Shown: positions 49,804-57,614, counted from the first letter of the stretch. The stretch is DNA of 64,000 nucleotides from Limnobacter sp. MED105 (GCF_000170915.1 NZ_ABCT01000013.1:1-64000); one strand, 5' to 3'. Numbers and translations are program-made. The notes: a model not told the origin generated them from the letters alone.

Positions 49804-50705
49804 GCGCAGACTTAACCCGACCACGCAACGGCTGGGACTTTACACCAGCCCATCAAGCATTGCTTTCCAAAATGAGCAAGGAAAGCGGGTTAGAGGCGCG
49901 CCTGGAACCACCAGTAGACCACACTGGCGAGAAGGCAGGCCTGACAGTGTCTGTGCTTGCACACCTTACTTTGGTGGCATTTTTCGTTGTGGGGCTCAAC
50001 TGGAATACCGAAGAGCCAGCCGCATTTGAAGCGGTATTGTGGTCCGAGATGCCCGCCAATGAGCCGATTGCCGTGCAACAACCCAAGCCCGACCCCGTCC
50101 CGGAACCCGAGCCACCTAAGCCTGTGGTTGAAACACCGCCACCTCCAAAGCCGGTGGAACCACCCAAGGCAGATATCGAATTGCCCAAGCCCGAGCCCAA
50201 AAAGAAGCCCGAGCCTAAGCCCGAACCGAAGAAACCTGAGCCCAAGCCCGAGCCAAAAAAACCGGAGCCCAAGCCTGAACCGAAGAAGCCCGAGCCAAAG
50301 CCGGAACCCAAGAAACCTGAGCCAAAAATTGATCCTGAACTGGCCAAAAAGCTTCGGCAGGAAGAACTTGCCCGCATTATGGGTGGAGCGCCCAACACAG
50401 GTAGCACATCTGCAGGCACCAGCAGAAACAAGGCACAGTACAGTGACCGAATTCGGCAATATGTACGGAGTAAACTGGTATTTCCCGGTGCCGACTCAGT
50501 CGACGGAAACCCGGAGGCCGTATTCGAAGTCAAGCAACTTCCCAACGGGGAAATTGTCTCTATCACTCAGAAAAAAAGCAGTGGGTTGCCAGCGTGGGAC
50601 AGCGCTGTGGAGCGCGCTTTGCAGCGTTCCAGCCCACTACCCAGGGCTGAAGACGGTTCAGTCGAACCGGTGCTTGTCCTCTCATTCCGTCCAAAAGACG
50701 TTTAA
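49800..50705 (+). CDS. tolA: Tol-Pal system protein TolA
   Basis: TolA spans the periplasm from TolQR to Pal/TolB. The 301-residue protein has a short cytoplasmic part, one membrane helix near residues 43-62 (VSVLAHLTLVAFFVVGL), a Pro/Lys/Glu-rich rod of about 95-185 and a TonB-like C-terminal domain with YVRSKLVFPG. The rod contains four tandem nine-residue units KPEPKPEPK (136-171). It is extended polyproline-like rather than the Ala-rich helix of E. coli TolA, so it resembles TonB in build. Context fixes it as TolA. Confidence 0.92.
   Translation: MSADLTRPRNGWDFTPAHQALLSKMSKESGLEARLEPPVDHTGEKAGLTVSVLAHLTLVAFFVVGLNWNTEEPAAFEAVLWSEMPANEPIAVQQPKPDPVPEPEPPKPVVETPPPPKPVEPPKADIELPKPEPKKKPEPKPEPKKPEPKPEPKKPEPKPEPKKPEPKPEPKKPEPKIDPELAKKLRQEELARIMGGAPNTGSTSAGTSRNKAQYSDRIRQYVRSKLVFPGADSVDGNPEAVFEVKQLPNGEIVSITQKKSSGLPAWDSAVERALQRSSPLPRAEDGSVEPVLVLSFRPKDV
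50205..50312 (+). repeat. 27-bp tandem repeat within tolA
   Basis: Four 27-base units encode KPEPKPEPK, with a partial fifth unit to 50327. The units differ mainly at third codon positions (for example CCC/CCG/CCA for proline), so the array has been kept at protein level. Its repeat number could vary between strains and change the length of the periplasmic rod. Confidence 0.85.
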
Positions 50706-50719
50706 TTCATAGTGAAACA

Positions 50720-52057
50720 ATGAACTACGCCAACCAAGCCATGCATTTACAACAATCAACCACCCTGTGGGACCGCCTGCGTCGATCCGCAAGCATCCTG
50801 CTGGCCTTCTTTGCCCTGGTAACCATGACAGTGCCGGCGCAAGCGCAACTGAAAATTGACATTACCGGAGTGGGTGCAAATCAAATCGCCTTTTCGGCGG
50901 CACCATTTCAGGGCAATCAGGGTTTGCCTGAAGACATTAAAAAGGTGATTGAAGACGATTTGGTGCGCAGCGGATTTTTCCGCTCTATCAATACCACCAG
51001 CAATGTTGAATTGAATGAGTCCACGCTAATCGATCCTTCCGCTTGGAAATCAATTGGCGTAGACGCCCTGATCGTGGGTTCAGTGAAAAAGCTGCCAGAT
51101 GGGCGCCTGGACTTGCGCTTTAACCTGCACGACACTGCCCAGCAGAAGTCACTCGGCAAATTCAGCTACGTGATTGCCCCCTCGGCTTTGCGCCTGCATG
51201 CTCACAAAATTGCCGATTTTGTATACGAAAAAATGCTGGGCGAGAAAGGTGTGTTTTCCACGCGCCTGGCCTATGTTGAGAAAGCCCCTGGTCGCTACCG
51301 CCTGATTATTGCGGATGCCGATGGCGCCAACCCACAAGTGGCGCTGGCCTCCAAAGAACCCATTATTTCGCCAGCTTGGTCGCCAGACGGCACGCAACTT
51401 GCCTATGTTTCCTTCGAAACTCGCAAACCTGTTGTATTTGTTCACACACTTGCAACAGGTCGCCGCAAGGCTCTGGCGAATTTCAAAGGCAGCAACAGTG
51501 CACCGGCGTGGTCATCGAATGGCCAGCAACTTGCAGTGGTGCTGACCAAAGATGGTGGGTCACAAATTTTCTCGATGAATGCCGATGGATCGAGCCTGAA
51601 CCGATTGACCAGCACAGGTGGAATCAACACCGAACCTGCGTACAGTCACGATGGCAGAAGCATCTATTTCACTTCTGATCGTGGAGGTGGCCCACAAATT
51701 TATCGAATGAGCACAAATGGCGGTGATGCGACACGTGTGACATTCGAAGGTGGATACAATATCTCGCCTCGAATTAGTCCCGATGACAAAACATTGACAT
51801 ATGTGACTCGTCGAGACGGGCAATTTCGAATTGCCGCACTGGATTTGGCAGGTGGCACAGAAATGCTGCTGACAAATACCGGGCGGGACGAAAGCCCAAG
51901 TTTCGCGCCGAATGGGCGTTACATTTTGTATGCGACCAAGTCGGGCGGCAAAGGGACCCTGGCCGTGGTGTCAAAAGATGGACGAATCAAGTACACCTTG
52001 AGCAGTTCGGGCGCTGACATTTCGGAACCCACCTGGGGCCCGTTCATAAACGATTGA
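50720..52057 (+). CDS. tolB: Tol-Pal system protein TolB
   Basis: TolB is the periplasmic beta-propeller that binds Pal and TolA. The 445-residue precursor has a signal peptide ending at AQA near residue 42. The N-terminal domain carries ITGVGANQIAFSAAPF, and about five WD40-like TolB repeats follow, such as PAWSPDGTQLAYVSFE, PAYSHDGRSIYFTSDRGG and PSFAPNGRYILYATKSGG. The N-terminal extension before the signal is longer than usual, so an ATG a few codons later (MHLQQ) is possible. Confidence 0.95.
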   Translation: MNYANQAMHLQQSTTLWDRLRRSASILLAFFALVTMTVPAQAQLKIDITGVGANQIAFSAAPFQGNQGLPEDIKKVIEDDLVRSGFFRSINTTSNVELNESTLIDPSAWKSIGVDALIVGSVKKLPDGRLDLRFNLHDTAQQKSLGKFSYVIAPSALRLHAHKIADFVYEKMLGEKGVFSTRLAYVEKAPGRYRLIIADADGANPQVALASKEPIISPAWSPDGTQLAYVSFETRKPVVFVHTLATGRRKALANFKGSNSAPAWSSNGQQLAVVLTKDGGSQIFSMNADGSSLNRLTSTGGINTEPAYSHDGRSIYFTSDRGGGPQIYRMSTNGGDATRVTFEGGYNISPRISPDDKTLTYVTRRDGQFRIAALDLAGGTEMLLTNTGRDESPSFAPNGRYILYATKSGGKGTLAVVSKDGRIKYTLSSSGADISEPTWGPFIND

Positions 52058-52114
52058 TTTTGAATTTGTTTTAACTGGTTTTACACTAAACACTCTTTAG
52101 GTCTGGAGAAAAAA

Positions 52115-52639
52115 ATGAAACACTCAATGGTCAAGTACTTGGCGATTTCCGCAATGGTGGCCGTATTGGCCGCTTGTAGCTCTGCCGTTCCTTTGAACGA
52201 CAAGCCTACAGTTGAATCAAAAACCGGCACAGCACCTGGTTCTGACGGCCGCGCCGTACCAACAGTAACCCCAGGCGATGCCGATCCTCTGAACGATCCG
52301 CAAGGCGTACTGGCCAAGCGCAGCGTCTACTTCGACTACGACAGCTACACTGTCAAGTCCGAGTACCGTGAGCTGGTTCAAAACCACGCCAAGTACCTGG
52401 TTGCCAACCCCAACCGCAAAGTTGTTGTTCAAGGCAACACCGACGAACGCGGTGGCGCTGAATACAACCTGGCTTTGGGCCAGCGCCGTGCTGATGCAGT
52501 AAAAACACTGATGCTGGCATTGGGCGTAAAAGAAGGTCAAATTGAAACAGTCAGCTTTGGCAAAGAAAAGCCAAAAGCAACTGGCAGCAATGAAGCCGCT
52601 TATGCCGAAAACCGTCGTTCTGACATCGTTTACCAGTAA
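52115..52639 (+). CDS. pal: Peptidoglycan-associated lipoprotein Pal
   Basis: Pal is an outer-membrane lipoprotein that holds the envelope layers together. The 174-residue precursor has a lipoprotein signal with lipobox LAAC at residues about 18-21. The OmpA-like peptidoglycan-binding domain has VYFDYDSYTVKSEY and VQGNTDERGGAEYNLALGQRRA, then SFGKEKPKATGSNEAAYAEN. GTCTGGAG precedes the ATG. Confidence 0.96.
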   Translation: MKHSMVKYLAISAMVAVLAACSSAVPLNDKPTVESKTGTAPGSDGRAVPTVTPGDADPLNDPQGVLAKRSVYFDYDSYTVKSEYRELVQNHAKYLVANPNRKVVVQGNTDERGGAEYNLALGQRRADAVKTLMLALGVKEGQIETVSFGKEKPKATGSNEAAYAENRRSDIVYQ

Positions 52640-52657
52640 TCAAGGAAACTATTCGAG

Positions 52658-53404
52658 ATGACTTTTAACATCAAGCAAAAAGCCTGGGCAATCGCCCTGT
52701 TCTGCGCCTTTGCATCCAATTCCGCATTTGCGATATTTGATGACACGGAAGCACGCAAGGCAATTCTGGACTTGCGCCAGCAGGTTAAAGTGCTTGAAGA
52801 TCGGGTTGCTCGAATGGAATCTGCGAATCAGGGGCAGCTGTCACTGGCTCAGTCCCTAAGTGAAAAAGACCGAGAGATCGCCCGCTTGCGTGGTGATCTC
52901 GAAGTCGCCAACAACAACATTCGAAAGCTGCAGGAAGACAATCGTTTACTGTATACAAACCTTGACGACCGCCTCAAGAAGCTTGAACCGAAAGCCGTTC
53001 AACTTGATGGCGAAGAACTCACGGTTCCCCCCGAACAATTCAATGATTACCAGGCCGGACTTGACCATTTCAAGGCTGGCAACTACAAAGACGCAGCCCT
53101 GCAATTTCAGGATTTCCTGAACAAGTACAAGCAAAGCAAGCTTGAACCTCAGGTCCGTTACTTCTTGGGCAGTACCCAATTTGCGCAAGGCGAATATAAA
53201 ACCGCCTTGGTCACGCAACGCGATCTGGCGAAAGATTTTCCGGACAGCCCGCGCGCGCCTGACGCATTGCTTAGCATGGCCAGTTCACAGCTGGAGCTGA
53301 AAAGCATCCCTGGTGCAAAAAAAACCTTGGGTGAACTGATTGCCAAATACCCCAACAGCCCCGCCGCAGCGAGCGCCAAGGCGCGGCTCGAAGCGCTGAA
53401 ATAA
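52658..53404 (+). CDS. cpoB: Cell division coordinator CpoB (YbgF)
   Basis: CpoB links Tol-Pal energy to septal wall synthesis by PBP1B/LpoB. The 248-residue protein has a signal peptide (cleavage after AFA, about residue 25) and an N-terminal trimerizing coiled coil of about 28-110 (LRQQVKVLEDRVARMES and on). The C-terminal TPR domain carries YQAGLDHFKAGNYKDAALQF and VRYFLGSTQFAQGEY. It closes the ybgC-tolQRAB-pal-cpoB operon. Confidence 0.93.
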   Translation: MTFNIKQKAWAIALFCAFASNSAFAIFDDTEARKAILDLRQQVKVLEDRVARMESANQGQLSLAQSLSEKDREIARLRGDLEVANNNIRKLQEDNRLLYTNLDDRLKKLEPKAVQLDGEELTVPPEQFNDYQAGLDHFKAGNYKDAALQFQDFLNKYKQSKLEPQVRYFLGSTQFAQGEYKTALVTQRDLAKDFPDSPRAPDALLSMASSQLELKSIPGAKKTLGELIAKYPNSPAAASAKARLEALK

Positions 53405-53460
53405 TCACACAAAAGTAATCACACCCTGTGCGCCCGTAAACGGGTAGACCCAGTTAAAAT

Positions 53461-53488
53461 ACCGGCACTTCAACACAAAGGTGCCGGT
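53461..53488 (+). promoter_or_regulatory. Hairpin covering the ribosome site of the YeeE-type gene
   Basis: ACCGGCAC and GTGCCGGT form a perfect eight-bp stem around a 12-base loop, ending two bases before the ATG at 53491. The only ribosome-site-like bases (AAAGG, 53478-53482) straddle the loop and right arm, so pairing would hide them. A TAAAAT at 53455-53460 could start transcription inside the left arm, in which case the hairpin would not form fully. Confidence 0.5.
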
Positions 53489-53490
53489 TC

Positions 53491-54606
53491 ATGGAAGAAA
53501 TCAACCTTAGCAGCATTCAAAGCACTGTGCTTTGGGCCACATTTGCCGTGGGCCTTGCCTTCGGTGCCATTTCCCATCGCACCCATTTTTGTACCATGGG
53601 TGCAATTGCTGACGTGTTCAACTTTGGTGACTGGAACCGCATGCGCATGTGGCTGCTGGCAATCGCCGTTGCCGCACTTGGCCTTCAGGGCCTAAGTATC
53701 ACAGGACATGCCAACCTCAACGACACTATTTTCTTGAACAGTCAGTGGTCTTGGTTGTCAGGTATTGTTGGCGGCTTGCTGTTCGGCGCAGGCATGGTAT
53801 TGGCTTCGGGCTGCGGCAGCAAAACCTTGATTCGCCTTGGCGCAGGCAATTTGAAAGCCCTCATGGTTTTCGTGATTATGGGAATTACCGCGTACATGAC
53901 CCTCAAAGGGGTTTTCGGCGTATTTCGCGCCAATTACCTGGACCCTATTCGTTTTGAATTCAGCAGCAGCCCTTATTTGCCTGAGCTTTTGGCCAATCTG
54001 TTCAGCCAGGAACCCGCTGCCCTGACATCCATTTTTGCCATCGCACTGCCTGTAATCCTGTTGATCGTGGCACTGGGAAGCAAATCAGCCTGGAACAGAG
54101 AAGTGATTGTTGGCGGTGCCGGCGTGGGCTTAACCATTGTGGCGGCTTGGTGGGTGGTGTTCCAGGTGGCTTACATTCCCGAACACCCAGATACTCTTGA
54201 AGCGGCCTATTTGGGCACCTACGCAAACCGTGCGGAAGGCTTCAGCTTCGTGGCACCCTATGCTTACACGCTGGAATGGCTGATGTTTTTCTCAGACGTG
54301 ACGCGGGTTCTTACCGTAGGAGTAGTGGCTTGCTTCGGGGTCATTTTGGGAGCCACCGCCAGCGCGTTATTAGAAAAATCGTTTCGCTGGGAAACATTCC
54401 AAGGCGTTGAAGACACGGCCAACCACACAGTCGGCGCAGTACTCATGGGTGTCGGTGGCGTACTTGCCCTGGGCTGCACCGTGGGCCAGGGGCTAAGCGG
54501 CGTAAGCACCCTGTCACTTGCATCATTCGTGGCTTTGGGCAGCATAGTTGTTGGCGCAATGGGAGCATTGAAGTATCAAATGTGGCGCGTTGAGCGCATG
54601 GTTTAA
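53491..54606 (+). CDS. YeeE/YedE (TsuA-like) sulfur-compound transporter
   Basis: The 371-residue inner-membrane protein has two inverted halves with about ten helices. The conserved cysteine motifs of the family are present: HRTHFCTMGAIADV (Cys34), LASGCGSKTLIRLGAGN (Cys108) and LALGCTVGQGLSG near residue 330. In TsuA these cysteines pass thiosulfate through the membrane. The size and single-chain form fit TsuA rather than the small paired YeeE/YedE proteins. No tusA-like gene is adjacent. It ends before a terminator and the tRNA gene. Confidence 0.87.
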   Translation: MEEINLSSIQSTVLWATFAVGLAFGAISHRTHFCTMGAIADVFNFGDWNRMRMWLLAIAVAALGLQGLSITGHANLNDTIFLNSQWSWLSGIVGGLLFGAGMVLASGCGSKTLIRLGAGNLKALMVFVIMGITAYMTLKGVFGVFRANYLDPIRFEFSSSPYLPELLANLFSQEPAALTSIFAIALPVILLIVALGSKSAWNREVIVGGAGVGLTIVAAWWVVFQVAYIPEHPDTLEAAYLGTYANRAEGFSFVAPYAYTLEWLMFFSDVTRVLTVGVVACFGVILGATASALLEKSFRWETFQGVEDTANHTVGAVLMGVGGVLALGCTVGQGLSGVSTLSLASFVALGSIVVGAMGALKYQMWRVERMV

Positions 54607-54616
54607 CTTTCATGAC

Positions 54617-54644
54617 AAAGAAGTGATGAAGCGCTTCTTTTTTT
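54617..54644 (+). terminator. Terminator after the YeeE-type gene
   Basis: AAGAAG and CTTCTT pair around a ten-base loop and are followed by seven T residues; an alternative GAAGCGCTTC palindrome overlaps it. It lies between the transporter stop and the tRNA gene. Confidence 0.6.
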
Positions 54645-54657
54645 AAGAAAGCTCAGT

Positions 54658-54663
54658 TATACT
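54658..54663 (+). promoter_or_regulatory. -10 element of the tRNA promoter
   Basis: TATACT lies ten bases before the first tRNA base. The -35 region at 17 bp spacing (TTCTTT) is a weak match and overlaps the terminator stem. Confidence 0.4.
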
Positions 54664-54673
54664 CTCGGTCTTC

Positions 54674-54750
<77 letters not shown>

Positions 54751-54757
54751 CGAATTA

Positions 54758-54793
54758 AAAAGTCTAAGTCTCACAAGGACTTAGGCTTTTTTT
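54758..54793 (+). terminator. Rho-independent terminator after the tRNA
   Basis: AAGTCTAAGTC pairs with GACTTAGGCTT across a seven-base loop (one mismatch) and runs into T residues. It ends tRNA transcription and shields the integrase gene. Confidence 0.8.
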
Positions 54794-54828
54794 CATTTCA
54801 AGCCATGTATCCGGTTAGGGATACGATC

Positions 54829-56361
54829 ATGAGAATGCCCCCCAGAGTTTGCAAGACCCCGCGCGGGATCTACGTCTTTCGCTATTACGTCCACGGCATA
54901 GAAAAAAGACTCAGCCTGAAAACCCGAGATCCCCAGCGGGCGCGTTACTTGGGTTATCTTCTGAACCATGAGCTTGAATCGATGAGGCATTGGGGCGCGG
55001 AGATGAAGAATTACGGTAAACCAAAAGTTGAGGGGCTAAACCCTTCGAAATTGGAGATCATCAGTTCGACAGATGGTCAAATTCGATTCACCGACATAAA
55101 AGACGAAAAGGAGGCCGCCCTTGCGTTCAAATTGGCTTCCGAGTATGCAGCTAGCCAACAGGCCCAGAAAACGCAACAGCGCCCCCAGAATCGATCCGAA
55201 AGGGCATCAGATCCGATTGAACCCGATCAGCCATTAAGCAAAGATCAAGAAGAAATCTTGGCACTGCGTAAAGCAATGTCCGAAACCTTGGCAACCATTT
55301 CACCTGAATCCGCAAAATTCGAAATTGCGATTGAAAAATACCGAATCATCGAGAGCAGGCGCATAGACTCCAAATCGGTTTACGAGATCCTTGGGACGGT
55401 CAAAGCATTTCAGGCACGCAATCCCAAAGCAAAGAAGTTGGGTGATGTGACCAAAAAGATGGCGTTGGACTATTACACCGAATTGATGGGATCCAATCTG
55501 TCATTAACCACGGTGGACAAAAAGATCAAATTTTTGAAAAGCTTTTTCCGAGTGGCAATCGAACAAGACTTGTTGAAGACTGCCAACCCGTTTGAAACCA
55601 TTAAGGTTGCTACCAAAAAGCAGATCAAGGCCCAACAGATCAATTACAGCCCTTTTACTCAAAAGGAATTGAATCGGATATTTGATCCGGCCACATACTT
55701 TGAATTTTTCGAACTCAACCCCTCCTATGTTTTGATTCCTGTTATTGCTCTTTATACGGGGGCAAGAGCGGAGGAAATCGCTTCGATGCGGGTTCATGAA
55801 CTCGAAGAAGAGGATGGTGTGTGGTTCATCAGGGCACCCAAAGAGCGCGTCAAAAATACCAACTCAATCCGGAAAATTGTGTTTAGCCAGCAACTCGAGG
55901 GACTGGTTCTGAAAGCGATGCAACACATTGCAAGCTTCAAGAAACCCAATGATCCACTCTTTTACCTGACCGATGGCAAGAACGGTTACAACAAGGCACT
56001 AACCTCGCGTTGGGGTCTTTACTTGGATTCACTGGACATTAAAGCCAAAGACAAAGTATTCCATAGCCTGCGCCACACATTTATCTCAGAGATGACCAAC
56101 ACGGGCTGCAACACAGTTTTGCTGATGCGTTTAGTCGGTCACATTGACGAACGATTTGGCACTGTCCCTGTGAGCACAACCCACCAAGAGGTCTACAACA
56201 AACAGGAAAAGCCGATCAAGGCATTGCAACACCTAGCGGGGCAATTGACATGCGAACCGTCAGTTGCGTTCAAACAGGCTTTCCTGGATTGGTCTGAAAA
56301 ATTCGTTCAGGCAGGCGAACCAGAGGTGCGGACGCGAAACCTTCGGAACACATCGGATTAA
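54829..56361 (+). CDS. int: Tyrosine site-specific integrase
   Basis: The 510-residue protein has the full tyrosine-recombinase set: Arg313 in ALYTGARAEEIASMR, His412 and Arg415 in FHSLRHTF, His438 in LVGHIDERFG, and the nucleophile Tyr456 in HQEVYNK. The N-terminal RGIYVFRYYVHGIEKRLSLKT arm-binding-like region and a long middle (about 55-200) make it larger than phage lambda Int. The ATG at 54829 has AGGGA upstream. An ATG at 54805 has no ribosome site and sits against the tRNA terminator. It is expected to insert and excise the element at the neighbouring tRNA. No excisionase gene is seen nearby. Confidence 0.9.
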   Translation: MRMPPRVCKTPRGIYVFRYYVHGIEKRLSLKTRDPQRARYLGYLLNHELESMRHWGAEMKNYGKPKVEGLNPSKLEIISSTDGQIRFTDIKDEKEAALAFKLASEYAASQQAQKTQQRPQNRSERASDPIEPDQPLSKDQEEILALRKAMSETLATISPESAKFEIAIEKYRIIESRRIDSKSVYEILGTVKAFQARNPKAKKLGDVTKKMALDYYTELMGSNLSLTTVDKKIKFLKSFFRVAIEQDLLKTANPFETIKVATKKQIKAQQINYSPFTQKELNRIFDPATYFEFFELNPSYVLIPVIALYTGARAEEIASMRVHELEEEDGVWFIRAPKERVKNTNSIRKIVFSQQLEGLVLKAMQHIASFKKPNDPLFYLTDGKNGYNKALTSRWGLYLDSLDIKAKDKVFHSLRHTFISEMTNTGCNTVLLMRLVGHIDERFGTVPVSTTHQEVYNKQEKPIKALQHLAGQLTCEPSVAFKQAFLDWSEKFVQAGEPEVRTRNLRNTSD

Positions 56362-56461
56362 ATTACCGCAAAGTCCGAAACCTAAATTCGCACAACAATC
56401 TGTGCAAATTGTTGGCCTTAGATTTTTAGGGGTCAATCGGTTCCAATTCCTTGCTCTTTAA

Positions 56462-56470
56462 TTTGCATAA
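56462..56470 (-). promoter_or_regulatory. DnaA-box-like site, left
   Basis: On the minus strand this reads TTATGCAAA, one base from the strict DnaA box TTATNCACA and matching the relaxed form. Its surrounding ten bases (TGCATAACAT, 56464-56473) form an inverted repeat with those of the right box at 56528-56537. Confidence 0.5.
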
Positions 56471-56530
56471 CATCATGTGTTAATTGCCTTGCGGTCGTGT
56501 CTGGCCTTGTTGGGTAATTTGCGCAAAATG

Positions 56531-56539
56531 TTATGCACA
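56531..56539 (+). promoter_or_regulatory. DnaA box, right
   Basis: TTATGCACA is a perfect match to the DnaA box TTATNCACA. With the opposed site 69 bases to the left it frames the left edge of the origin. Confidence 0.6.
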
Positions 56540-56632
56540 GGCGGAAACTCGTTGACTCAGTCTTAAGCCTCGCAGAGGAAAGGGCTGGGCGTAGCCCTGG
56601 AGGGATCACCAAAAAAGGTGGGGTTAAAACCA

Positions 56633-56668
56633 GCGACGCCACCTTGGGGGGGCTAGCATCGGGGGGGG
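56633..56668 (+). repeat. GC-rich block, copy 1
   Basis: The block runs GCGACGCCACCTT, a run of Gs, CTAGCATC and a second run of Gs. It recurs with small changes at 56810-56844. The two copies flank the first iteron cluster, so a unit of about 177 bp may have been duplicated or the blocks may be binding sites. Copy 1 also contributes CCACCTT to a hairpin with AAGGTGG at 56615-56621. Confidence 0.65.
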
Positions 56669-56682
56669 AATCGCATCGGAAA

Positions 56683-56789
56683 TTGTGGTCGTTTCAACAC
56701 AATTTTGTGCTAATTCAACACATTTTTATCGTGGGAGCCATAATCCAAATTGTGGTCGTTTCAACACAATTTTGTGCTGATTTAACACA
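56683..56789 (+). repeat. Iteron cluster A: two diverged iteron pairs
   Basis: Four repeats lie at 56683-56701, 56705-56722, 56750-56768 and 56772-56789. The first and third read TTGTGGTCGTTTCAACACA. The second and fourth read TTGTGCTRATTYAACACA and are one base shorter. Within each pair the copies start 22 bp apart, and the two pairs are 67 bp apart. They share TTGTG at the start and AACACA at the end with cluster B. Confidence 0.8.
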
Positions 56790-56809
56790 TTTTTCATGCG
56801 GGGTTTAAG

Positions 56810-56844
56810 GCGACGCCCACCTCGGGGGGGCTAGGCATCGGGGG
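56810..56844 (+). repeat. GC-rich block, copy 2
   Basis: An imperfect copy of the block at 56633-56668 (GCGACGCCCACCTC, G-run, CTAGGCATC, G-run). It closes iteron cluster A on the right. Confidence 0.65.
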
Positions 56845-56947
56845 TCAAAAAGTGCTGAGCGAACGCGAACACTTTTCCTAGATATTCTATATATCTATTC
56901 TTAAGGGACTCCGAGACCCGCTACCAGCAACCTTCTCCAGCCATCGA

Positions 56948-57033
56948 TTGTGGTGGTTTCAACACATTTTTGTGGTGGTTTCAACACATTAATTGTGGTG
57001 GTTTCAACACAATTTTGTGGTGGTTTCAACACA
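56948..57033 (+). repeat. Iteron cluster B: four regular direct repeats
   Basis: The 19-bp sequence TTGTGGTGGTTTCAACACA occurs at 56948-56966, 56970-56988, 56993-57011 and 57015-57033. All four copies are identical. Starts are 22, 23 and 22 bp apart, two helical turns, so bound proteins would line up on one DNA face. The ends TGTG and CACA give each repeat partial dyad symmetry. The array ends 119 bases before the initiator candidate gene. Confidence 0.9.
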
Positions 57034-57095
57034 TTGACAAAAGCAATTAATTTTATAATTTGAATTGAAATCAACAATTAACTCACTTGCACGTG
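57034..57095 (+). other. AT-rich stretch, candidate DNA-unwinding element
   Basis: Directly after the last iteron, about 55 bases are very AT-rich (such as AATTAATTTTATAATTTGAATT). In iteron origins an AT-rich segment beside the array is where strands open. It may also hold the promoter of the downstream gene, which would then be repressed by iteron-bound initiator. Confidence 0.5.
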
Positions 57096-57152
57096 TTGAC
57101 TTTTACAACTCTTTTTCGTAATCAATTAGAGGAGATTAAAAAAGGAATTTAA

Positions 57153-57614
57153 ATGGAATCAACAACAAGAGAACTGAGTGACGTTTTGGAAAATAATCTA
57201 GGCTTCGCAGCAGATGAAAAGTTTGACATCAGTATTAAAGACAAACGAGCGAAAGCGGGGCAAGAATTCGCTCTTGTTTTTCTGGAAAACCTCTCAAGCG
57301 TAATAGACAATCTGTCTAAGATGGAATTTAAAGTTCTGATCGCAATAGTCAAAATATGCCAGTTTAATAACGTCTACAAAGTCACACACGAATTGATTTC
57401 CAAGAGCAGCGGCATTGAACGCTCAAACGTGACACGATCAATTAAAAAGCTAAAAGAAAAAGGCTATATCTTGGTTGATGAGGAAACAAAGACTGAGTTC
57501 GTCAATCCTAATGTTTTCATGAAAGGCTCGTTACACTTGTTCAAAGGAAGTAACACATACCGGAAGATTAAAGAAGGAAAAATCAATTCCGGAGGACTTC
57601 CACAAGCGTTCTAA
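57153..57614 (+). CDS. Winged-helix protein, candidate plasmid replication initiator (RepL-like)
   Basis: The 153-residue protein has a predicted winged helix-turn-helix at about 76-118 (KVTHELISKSSGIERSNVTR, then the wing around GYILVDEETKTEFV). It is followed by FVNPNVFMKG (116-125), which resembles the N-P-x-x-x-K-G ending of the RepL replication protein family. An AAGGA ribosome site precedes the ATG. Its position just after the iterons and AT-rich stretch is where iteron plasmids encode their initiator. It is much smaller than usual two-winged-helix initiators. A simple DNA-binding regulator is the main alternative. Low GC, unlike the core genome. Confidence 0.5.
   Translation: MESTTRELSDVLENNLGFAADEKFDISIKDKRAKAGQEFALVFLENLSSVIDNLSKMEFKVLIAIVKICQFNNVYKVTHELISKSSGIERSNVTRSIKKLKEKGYILVDEETKTEFVNPNVFMKGSLHLFKGSNTYRKIKEGKINSGGLPQAF

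Larger units (their letters stand above)
56362..57152. other. Plasmid-type replication origin region (non-coding)
   Basis: These 791 bases hold no plausible gene but many ordered elements. From left to right: two opposed DnaA-box matches, small GC-rich hairpins, a GC-rich block, two pairs of diverged iterons, a second copy of the GC-rich block, a hairpin AAAAGTG...CACTTTT (56847-56876), four regular iterons, and an AT-rich stretch up to the initiator candidate gene. This order matches iteron-regulated plasmid origins. Short open frames crossing the repeats (for example 56533-56808) are by-products. Confidence 0.7.

Noticed and set aside
56533-56808. 91-codon open frame across the iterons
   Set aside because: It runs straight through the repeats and GC-rich blocks, has no ribosome site and no protein-like composition.
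56948-57033. CRISPR-like regular repeats
   Set aside because: The 19-bp repeats are separated by only 3-4 bases, so there are no spacers. No cas genes are near. The spacing and flanking DnaA boxes fit iterons.
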